Made by a program: the position numbers and the translations under genes. The notes below the pieces were generated by a model that worked only from the letters and a program-made list of their open reading frames with translations, was not told the DNA's origin and ran no database searches. Source: Prorocentrum cordatum (lineage: Eukaryota; Sar; Dinophyceae; Prorocentrales; Prorocentraceae). From it: a stretch of DNA of 64,000 nt. Positions 30,136 to 39,200 of the stretch are shown piece after piece (position 1 is the first letter of the stretch; every line of letters starts with the position of its first letter). The stretch is taken from NCBI GenBank assembly GCA_963575745.1, contig CAUYUJ010014274.1, forward strand, positions 35,001-99,000. The letters are read 5' to 3'.

Positions 30136-30690
30136 GGCTATCGAGAAGATCGTCTAGTAATCGGATCTTCGGCAACACTGAAAGATGTAAGCCGGCCGAA
30201 GGGGGGGAGGCTGGCCGCGCACGCAGGCTGCTTTACCTTGCGCGTTGCACAAAAGAGCTTCAGCATGAAACAGCCCGTCGCTGTCGGCAACGCCGAGCAT
30301 ATCTATGGCACATGCGGCGGTGGCCGCGAAAAGAAGCGAAGGAGCTTTGGATAATGATTTTTGCTAGTGAACGTTGGATAATGAACTTGCTGTGTCACCT
30401 CAATGTGCACACACGCGTTGCATATTTCTGCATCGCAATACTTCGCCGCTCTTTGAAATGATCGACTCCTCACAGAGCTGCTTCGGAGAAAAAACAATTC
30501 CCACATCGGTGCCTCGCCATATTTGCTTTCGCGACACTTGGAGGTCTGACAGGTTGCCCCTAGAGTATCACCCCTCCAGAAACAAGTCCTGGAAAATCGT
30601 CCCAAGAGCGAGTAAGCCAGATTCAAGGGCCATTGCGCTGGATCATCCCAATAGAAAGCCTTACAGTAAACTGCTTTGACCGGGACCCAC
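30136..30690. other. Lower-GC island, nothing recognised
   Basis: Base composition near balanced for ~550 bp, against strongly GC-rich flanks. Short ORFs on both strands have no recognisable motifs. Confidence 0.35.
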
Positions 30691-31640
30691 CCGGATTAGG
30701 CCAGTCTTCGACCACGGATCTACCATCGACGACGCTGAATTTTAACCTCCCAGGAACTGCATCCTTCCCCCCCTCTGGGCATCTCCGCGACGCCGCCTGG
30801 CGGCTGAGAGGTGCCCTGAGGGTGCCAGCCAGCGCCGACCGCAGCTCCTGCATGCGGGCACGGCTCGGTATTCGTCGCCGCCAGCAATGCCGCCGCCACT
30901 GCCGCCGCCGCCGAATTTGCTGTCGCTGCTGCTTTCGTCGTCGTCGCCGTTAACGCCACCAGAGTCCTCGTGGCCGTCGCCGTCATTGCCGCCGCCGCAG
31001 TCGTCTTCGCCTCCGTCGTGGGCGTAGTCTGTGGAAGGGTGAAGAAGCAGGACGAGGGACGAGGAACGAGAGGCGATGAGGTTGTCTGGCAGCTTGGAAA
31101 GATCGGGGTGGATCTGGGAAGGACGGAAGGAGGGAGGCACGTTTGGGGCAGCTTCAGCCCTAGAGCCGAAGTCCCCCCAATGAATTAGATGGCCCTGGCT
31201 CGCCGATGAAGGAAGCCTGGTTCTTCAATTAGGACAAGGATTTTGATCAGGTGAGGGGAAACGGGGTCACCGTTCCAAAATCACGCGCGCCTTAGGAAGA
31301 ACGGAGGGTAAACACACAGAGGCCCGAGAACTGAGGCATGTCGAGGGCATGCACGCTGAATGCTCTCCGGTGGCAGCTACCCGTCGTGGCCAGACCTCCC
31401 ACGACACCTCCTCCTATTCCTTCCCCTCCCCAGACCCCCCTGCGACGCGAGGAGGTTCGCTTCAGACGAAGCAGACGAAGCAGCCAAACAAAATCAAACC
31501 AATCAACGAATGAAGAAGACCAGAGAGAGCAACCTGACCAACCGAACCAGACCGAAACTAGATGACAAGTCTTCAGACAAGCGAGACCGATTAGACGAAG
31601 GGGAACAACCATCAAGCAGGCGGGCACTACCAATCCGCCG
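30691..31640. other. Spacer with GCC/GTC triplet patches
   Basis: 30880-31015 carries GCCGCCGCC and GTCGTCGTC triplets (Gly/Asp-rich on the minus strand). Beyond that there are polypurine/pyrimidine patches. No gene. Confidence 0.45.
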
Positions 31641-32380
31641 ACCCCTTGGGGTCATCGGCATGTGAGATGCTCCCCCCTCCCCAAACCCCTCCCCCCGGGC
31701 CCCGGTCCGGTTGGTTTGGTGGGGGAAGGGGGGGTGGTCTGGCCGGCCCCGGCTGAACGCGCCACGGGCCTCACGACGGGCCATGAGGGCCCCAAGAGAC
31801 CCACAAGATGGTCCAAGAGGGCCCCGAGTCGCCGTTGGATCGTTCAAGACGCCCACGATGGCCCCCAGACGGCCCAAGAGGCCCCCGAGACGCCCCAAGA
31901 GGCCCCCAAGAGGCGCCCCAGGGGGGACCCCAACAGCAAAAATCGCCCCATTGCCATCGGGAAGCGTATGACTTTCTCACATTCGCCCAGTGGGCTTTCA
32001 CAACGTCCAGGACGGCCCACGAGGCCTCCAAGATCGCCCCAAGACGGCCCCGCAAGCCCCCATAGAAGTCTCCAAGACGGCCCAGCAAGGGCCCCAAGAC
32101 GGCCCAAGCCCCAAGACGGCTCCAGGAGGGAGCTCAGGCGGGGGACCCGAACGAAAACTTCGAGCCGTCGGCCCCAGGAAGCCTCCTGGAGGCCCCAAGA
32201 GGCCCCCCAAGAAGCTCCCAAGAGGCCCCCAAGAAGCTCCCAAGAGGCTCCAAGAGGCCCACCAGAGGCCCACAAGAGGCCCAAAGGAGGCCCCAAAACG
32301 GCCTCCAAAAGGCGTCAAAAGTGATGCCGGGAGGCCCCCGAGAGACCACCAGGAGACCCCAAAGGGTCGGCGGTGCGGCG
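31641..32380. repeat. GGCCCCAAGAGG-type degenerate repeat block
   Basis: After a CCCCTCCCC/GGGGGAAGGGG patch, the block is largely AAGA-NN-GGCCC text with AAG every 7-13 bp, in the same orientation throughout. The phrase TTCGAGCCGTCGGCCCCAGG (32158) matches TTCGAGCCCTCGGCCCTAAG inside element T5 (16095). This suggests shared ancestry of the block with T5 cores. Confidence 0.65.
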
Positions 32381-32703
32381 TAAACCCAAGAATCATAACA
32401 CCAGAACAACGCGAAGAGCATGCACATGACATGTAACAGAGCAGTCAACCACATCCGCGGTAACCGTGGTTTGAGCTGACACGAGCAGGAAATATAATGC
32501 GTGAAGGAGAGGAGGCGGAGAAAGGGGATTAGGAGGGAATGACTCCCCTTCCCTAGCCTCGCAAACCTATCCCGAACCTCAGAAACCTGTCAAAATCGTT
32601 CCCCGAGACTCCAAGCCTCCACGAATCACGAAAACAAATGCAAGCTCCAAGCATCCTCCTTCCCTTCTCCCTAGACATCCAACGTAGCGATACTTCTGAC
32701 ATG
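32381..32703. other. Spacer, nothing recognised
   Basis: Less GC-rich, single-copy. No ORF of note. Confidence 0.4.
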
Positions 32704-32878
32704 GGGTCGGGGCGTTGACCTAAGGAACCCTAAATAAGGAACGAGGCCCCTTTTTCCCACATTGAACTTCGATTTCGTATCGAAAACATAAGGAAAACCT
32801 GAGGCAAGCTGCGAAACACTTAAGGAACACGGAGCCCCGCCCCAACGAAAAGGGTTCCTTCTTCAGGGCCCCGACTGT
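32704..32878. mobile_element. MITE-like element, family T4, copy 1
   Basis: Left end GGGTCGGGGCGTTGACCTAA then GGAACCC. The right end GGGTTCCTTCTTCAG then GGCCCCGACTGT is its imperfect inverse (~28 bp). The interior has AACTTCGAT and AAAACMTAAGGAMAACC. 175 bp, no coding capacity. Confidence 0.72.
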
Positions 32879-33003
32879 GGGGCCTCGGGAGCTTTCGATG
32901 CCTTCACCAGGGCCGATGCTCCGCCCCGATCGTCCCTGACGGCCCCCCTCGGCCCGAAACGGGACTCCAAATGCCGAGATTTCGATGCCCACCACCGTGC
33001 CGT

Positions 33004-33151
33004 ACAGTCGGGGCCTTGACCTAAGGAACCCTAATTCAACTTCGATTCCCCATGGAAAACCTAAGGACAACCCAAGGCAAACTGTAAAACAATCAAGGAA
33101 CACCGAGCCCCTCCCCAACGAAAAGGGTTCCTTCTCCAGCGCCCCGACTGT
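33004..33151. mobile_element. MITE-like element, family T4, copy 2
   Basis: Left ACAGTCGGGGCCTTGACCTA, right GCGCCCCGACTGT. Same interior order as copy 1 but ~27 bp shorter near the left end. In direct orientation, 125 bp from copy 1. Confidence 0.75.
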
Positions 33152-33765
33152 AAGCACTGAGTCGCGTGTCCTCAGGTTCCTCAGAACCTCCTTGCATCGA
33201 ATGGCCGACTGCTGCGAATGCTCCTTGAGAGGAATCCTGGCCCTCAACTGCCCGATCTCAGCTGCCGGGACTTCTCCCGTGACTCTGCCCGGAGGCCAAC
33301 GAGCCCCAGGAGGGCCCCGGAGGGTCCAGAGAGGGCCCTCAGAACGGTCCGAGAGAGCCCCGAGACGGCCTCAACACGGCCCAAGAGGTCCCCGAGACGC
33401 CCCACCAAGAGGGCCCCAAGAAAATCTCCAGAAGAGGCCCTCCAAAGGCCAAACAATGTATGATCCTGATCATCTGACAGTTTTTAGCGGTTCCGCGTTT
33501 TTTGAGGGCAACCAACAAGACGACCCAAGAGGCCCCCAACAGGGCCTCAAGAGAACGCGAAGTGCCATTCGGAATATGTCCCTCGCGTTTGGATCCCCAA
33601 AACCACCCATAATGCGCTCGAGAGCCGCCAGAAACTCTCCGAAGAGGCCCCTCAAGAGGCCTCCCAGAGATGGCCGAGAGACATCCTAACAGACCCCGGC
33701 AAGCATCCCAGAGGCCTGTGGCCAACAACCCGAGCACTGTGGCGGGACAGGCCGGAGACCACCAG
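33152..33765. repeat. Spacer with AAGAGGCC-type degenerate repeat
   Basis: From about 33290 the GGCCC-RAGA repeat resumes, interrupted by a lower-GC patch (33460-33515). No gene. Confidence 0.55.
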
Positions 33766-33900
33766 ATCCGCCGCCCCCCTTGATTTATCACAGGGGTGCC
33801 CGGCGTGCTGAACTTCAGATGGTTTGCGCTTCTTTTAGGACACCCCTTGGGGCTTCGTCCCCGCTCGTCGGCCACCAGGCAGGCCGCGCAAACCGCCGAC
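33766..33900. repeat. Dispersed ~130-bp module, copy 1
   Basis: Contains GATCCGCCGCCCCC, then CACAGGGGTGCCCGGCGT, then a TTTGC/TTTAGG patch and a GTCGGCCACC step. Shares this order with 34795-34920. A weak third match is at 31635. Confidence 0.55.
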
Positions 33901-34590
33901 ATAAACTGCCCAAACACTTCCAAGACGGCCAAGATGGCCTACCAGTTCGTCCAAGATGGTAACTAAGACGGCCTAAGAGTGTCCAAGATACCTCCAACTT
34001 ATCACAAGAAGCCACAAAGGCAGCCCAAGAAATTTCAAGATGGTCGGAGACGGCCCCAGAGGCCCCCAAGAGGCCTCCAAGATGCCTCCAAGACAGCTCA
34101 AGAGGCCCCCGAAAGAGCCACCAGGAAGGCGTGCAGAGGCGCCTCTCGCTGATGTTCCTTAGATGTTCGAAAGGTGTTGGCGTTTGTTTCATGGCGGCCT
34201 TCCAACGGCCCGAGACGGCCCAAGAGGCCCACCTACATCGCATGAAGATCGCCCAAGAGGCGTCCAGGTTGGCCCCAGCACGGCCCAAGAGGCCCCCAAA
34301 ACGGTCCCAAGAGGTCCCCAAGCCAGCCCAAAAGGCCAAGACGCCCGAAATGGCCTCCGAGACAGCCGTGAAACATGCCACAAGGGCCCCAAGTCGATCC
34401 AGAGAGGCCCAAAAGACGGTTTCCTGCGGCGTCAGACTGGCCAGGAACGCCTCAAGACGACCCAAGGCCCTCCAAAAGCCCCCAAAGGCCACCAAGAGGC
34501 CCAAGGAGGTTCCCAAAAGAGGCCTCAAAGAGGCGACCAGGAAGCTCCCAGAAGGCGCCAAGAGTGGCCCCAGTGTCTACCAGAATGCCT
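33901..34590. repeat. GGCCCAAGAGG-type degenerate repeat block
   Basis: AAGA-NN-GGCC motifs at 9-13-bp spacing over most of the stretch. No gene. Confidence 0.6.
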
Positions 34591-34794
34591 CCCCCCTTCC
34601 TCCTCCTCCTCCTCCTCCTCCTTTTCCTCTGATCTTTCCCGCCATCCTCTCCCAAGTGCTCCCCGAAGGGATTCCGCAACGGCTGGGGGAACACATGGTT
34701 ACGATAGCTTGGCGGAGTTCTGGCCATAGCGTTCGGCCACATGGGCGATTCCAAAAGGCAGAGTGCGATTGTGATTCGCTGTAGGCGTCTTCGA

Positions 34795-34920
34795 TCCGCC
34801 GCCCCCTGTGGCTTGCCACATGGGTGCCCGGCGTTCCAGACATCTAGTTGTTTGCTTTGTCTCTAAAGGTGTGTTGGCCCAGTCCGCTGGCCACCCGAAG
34901 AGCTGACGCGTTTCGGTCCG
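34795..34920. repeat. Dispersed ~130-bp module, copy 2
   Basis: GATCCGCCGCCCCC, CACATGGGTGCCCGGCGT, TTGTTTGCTTTGTCTCTAAAG, CCGCTGGCCACC in the same order as 33766-33900. Confidence 0.55.
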
Positions 34921-35756
34921 TTTTGGTCCCATCGGCTCCGAGACGGCCTAAATGGCCTCCGAGATCGTCCAAGACGCCGCAAAAATGGCCAGGACGACAC
35001 CGAGAGAGCCCAAGATGGCCGAAATGTTGTTACAAAATGGCCCAAGATGCACTCAAGACGGCTTAAGATGGGCCAAGACGGCCCAACAAGTTCCCAAAGA
35101 ACCTTCATGAAGGCCCAAGAGGCATCCAAGAGGACCCACAATAATGACCGAAGAGGTCAAAATCATAGATGTTTTTTGGCGTTTCCGCCTTGTCGCCTTC
35201 CCGACGGACCAAGACGGCGGAGAAGAGCGCTCAGCCTGAACACTCTTCTCGGTCCCCCACCCCGGACCCCGCTGCCATTTGAGGCGCCGGCACGTGCTTT
35301 TGGAGGATGGCCGACGCCGAATCTCCAGGGTCGGCCCCCCCCCGAGAAATAGCTTTCAGCTTGAGCACTCCTAGCAGCGGGGGGTCCTCGGCCCCGGAGC
35401 GTCTGCGGCGTCGTCGCCGTCGTTGTCGCCGTCGTCGTCCCTCCCAGAACATCTGCGGGCGCCTCTTCTGGCAACGACCAGTCGCCCCACCGCGGCTCAA
35501 AAATCCAAAAGGTCTTACTCCCTCTCCCCGTGCTCCCTATTCCTCTTCCAACGTCCTCTCCTTCCCTCTCTCCCCTTCGACTCCTACACTCACTTCCCTC
35601 ACATCGATCCGTCAATTCCCTCCAGCGGTGTACTTCCCCCGTTTCCCCCAATCATTTATTTTGCTTCAGTTGTTCTCCAAATCGCTTCAATCGTATGTGC
35701 TGGCTGGGGCCCTGGTGTGACAGAAGGCAGTTCCAGCTGGAGGACCATGAGCGCGG
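34921..35756. repeat. Degenerate repeat block and spacer
   Basis: 34930-35150 is AAGACGGCCC-type repeat. 35403-35450 is a GTCGTCGCC triplet patch. 35500-35690 is pyrimidine-rich spacer. No gene. Confidence 0.5.
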
Positions 35757-36076
35757 ATGCATCCTCAAACTCGGAGGTAGTCATCCTCGCAACTCTGGGC
35801 TCTGAGACGCCACGCGAGATGTGGCTTGAGACATCCTCAACATTCCCGGCTCCGAGATGTCACGCGAGAGAGTCGGTCCACCCAGTTTCGCATGAGACAC
35901 CCTCGCAACTGTGGGCCTGGAGATTCCGCTCGCGACGTGCGTCTGGTAACATTTGTGTGAGACACGCTCGCAAGTCTGGGTTCCGAGCCGACCTAAGCTG
36001 AGGTGGTTCAGCCATTTTCGCCCGAGACATCCTCGCATCGCGTGATTCCGTGATGATGCGCGAGAGGTCGTCCAGC
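35757..36076. repeat. 64-bp satellite, left fragment
   Basis: About five diverged units of the same satellite that resumes at 45458. They are recognised by CATCCTCGCAACTCTGGG, then CCGAGATGNCRCGCGAGA, then GGTCCASCCAGTTTCGC. The last unit is cut after GTCCAGC by the copia LTR. Confidence 0.88.
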
Positions 36077-36284
36077 TGTCACAGGGCTCGGGGGGCTCGG
36101 AGTGTAAAGGAGTAAGTGGGGAGGGCGAACGTACCTTTCTGTGCTCAGTCTGGAAACCTCAGCGACTCCAAGGTGAGTCGCTCCCTAAGCCTAAAAGGCC
36201 GTGCACAACTGCAGAACACAAAGAGAGGGGGAGAGGGGGGGAGAACAAGAACCCGGGACCAGGGCGAGCCGGGTTACGATGACA
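36077..36284 (-). repeat. 3' LTR of the copia element
   Basis: 208 bp, starting TGTC and ending GACA on either strand (TG...CA ends with short inverted termini). Four substitutions against the other LTR. The pol stop codon (36276-36274) lies inside it. Confidence 0.95.
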
Positions 36285-39200
36285 GTGCACCCAACTTTGG
36301 TGGGTTCTGCAGGGGAAGACCCCCCGCCGGACCCACCCTGGCCTGGTAGGACAGGTACATGGGCTCGTCAGCACGAGCGGGAATCTGGCGGGCGACGCGT
36401 CCCGCCTCGGGCTCCTCGCGGCCTCCGCTCCTCCGGCTCCTCTCTGCCTCCTGTGGTACCTCCTCCTCTTCCTCGACCTCCTCGGCCTCCGCCTCCTCCT
36501 TCTTCCTAGAGCCGTGCTCCTCCTTGCTTTCACGGGGCCTATCCTCCTCAACCTCGTCCCTTCTCCTCGCTTCTTCGATCAAAGCTCTCCGGCTAGCCCC
36601 TCGAGATCGGGACTTAAGAGACATATTCAACGCTCGCTCGTCGAGGTGCCCCCCTTCGTCGACGAGACACATCGATCCTCGACACAGTAATTCGTGCAGG
36701 GCCAGATTGCTTTTTGACGGATCGGCGTGGGTCAATGGATCGGCAGGCATGCGCCCGTGGGGGAGCCAACGGATCTGCGAACCAGTCGAGCTCAAAGAAT
36801 CTCTGACAACAGCAAGCTCGATCGCATTACGTCGATCGGACCGGGACCCAGAGGCATTCTTACTCAACGTGTCAAACACCGATTTGGCATCCACCACGGC
36901 CAGGGACGCAGCTCGATCACTCAACTCGCAAGTCGAGGACATCACAACCGAGAACGGGGAGGCCCCAAAATTCCAAGACGGCTTCTGAACATCTCCGAAG
37001 ACCGCATCACGCCAAAGAACCTGCAAATACTGGGCCTCAGCCACAGCACCGCTCAAAGCGAGAGTCTCTGCAGCGACGGTGGAGCTGATCACCCGCTTCA
37101 GTCGCTGCGAGCGCCACGAGAGCAGTGACACGCGAGCTCTGCGGTTCGCCCGGATCGAGGCGTCCGCCGCCATTACCAGCCAAGCACCCTGAGATCCGCC
37201 GCGGCTCGCGGAGCCCGGTCCGGAGGCGTCGGACGCCGCGACGAACGCAAGCGAAAGCGGGTCGAGCCCCCACACGGTCAGTCTCTGAGAGGCCGTGGCC
37301 TTCAAAAACTTGCAAACCTTGATGAGCGTGAGAGCGTGGGAAACGAGAGGGGTCGGCATGGCCCCCGCGAGAATCGAGGCCGATCCCGCCACGTCAGGAC
37401 GCGACTCCCTGGCCACCCACTGTACCTGGGCCACCACTGCTCGATGCGACTTGACCTCAGTAGGCGTGAGGGGGGAATCAGGGTCACAGCGACGAGAGCG
37501 ATCGAGAGGCATGACCGTAAGCTGCTCCCGTATATACTTTTCCTGATCAATGGTTATCCGATCCCTAAACTGGCGCAGGTGTCGACCGGCAAACTCCGAG
37601 TCAGACTGGCACCACTTGCCAAACCGAAACCTGGACGTCGCTCTCTCCTTGAACCGATCCAAATACTCCTGGCGGCCAGTCACAATGAGGTCGTCGACCT
37701 CAATAAGCGCCAGGCCCTCGAGGGCCCCCATTCGGTCCCGTTTAAGCCACAGGCACGGTTCAAGCATGGACTTAGTGAAACCCTCCCCCGCGAGCCAATC
37801 AGTCAGCGTCCGATGCCACAAAAGAGGAGCATCGTTAGGACCATATACGGGCGCAACCAACTCGATCAACTGATCTGGGCCAATCGGCAGACCCGAGCAC
37901 GGTTCAACAAAAATCTTTCCTCGGGGGCGCTCTAAACGCTGGCTCTGGCAAAAAGCATTCTTCGCGTCAGCTATGGTAAGGGTCCATCCGAATGACGCGG
38001 CAATCTGCAAACAGGTAAGAACGCTCTCGGACTGAGGTGTCGGGGCATAGACCTCCAAAGTTTCCGAGTCGGGATCCTGGTGCCCGTGGGCGCACCAACG
38101 GGACTTGGGCTCGGGGCGAGAACCGACCCCCTCAACCGGTTTCAGCCGTCTAACCATGCGAGAGGATAAGATGCGATCGGGAAACCGCCTCCGAGCTGAC
38201 ACCGACTCCTCAGGCGAAAGCACACGTACAGCTCCAGTGCCCAGCATCGCTGCCCATTCCTTAGCGTCTGACTCCGAAAATCGGGCGCGATCCTCCGGGG
38301 ACAAGTCTTTGAGTCTCACCTCGGCCCCCCGGGGATTGATCTTGGGCGGGGTCTTGTCAGACGCCGAGGTCGGGTACGACAGCTCGTCGAAGGGACCTAA
38401 GTCTCTCAAAAAGAAGCTGACCAGATCGGGGGCTCCCCGCACCGCGGACCACTCGAGGAGCTCTTGGACCAGAAAGCTATCCTGCTCCTCTTCAGGAGCG
38501 TCCCAGTCACAACCACCTCCACTGGCCTCCGGGTCCTTTCCGCCGGCACCCTTACTTTCGCCGGCCTCCTCCGCCTTCTCGCCGAACTCCGCCAGGAAAT
38601 CACCGGCACTAGGGCGGGGCCCCGGGGACCTGCTCCTGCCCGAGGACCGCGCAGCGGGGGCCTCCGGGGACGCGCGAGCGTCCGACGACGGTCGAGCCCG
38701 GGGGACAGAGATGTCCCGTCCAGACCCCAAAACTCGTGCCAGAGGCGGCCACTCCCTCGCCATGGGAACGTCCAGCGCCGGGGCCTCCGGCGCCGGGCGA
38801 GGAAGCGGCTCGACGCTCTCAGGGACAGGATTGCTAGCGGCCCCCTTCGCTGAGGGGGAAAAAGCCGACCCAGGAGAGCCAGCGACAGGTTGACTTGGCG
38901 GGCCTTGGATGGCCGCCACTCGCTGCAAGACGGAGGGTCCGTCTGGGTACTCCTCAATCGGGGTAAGACGCGGACGCTTATCCTGAGGCTCAGGGCCGGG
39001 GGAAAGCCTGACCTCGCTCCGGGTCTCCGGGAGGGCATCCGATCCAGGTTCCGAGGCGACCGATCCGACAGCGGGGACGAGGGAATCCGCGGGGGCCGAG
39101 GGCACCCTGGTGCCCTGGGAAACCTGGCGAGAGGGGCCCTGGGAAATCGGCGGGTTCGGGATCGCCGGGACTTGCTGCCTCGCCGAGGGGTCCTCCGGGG

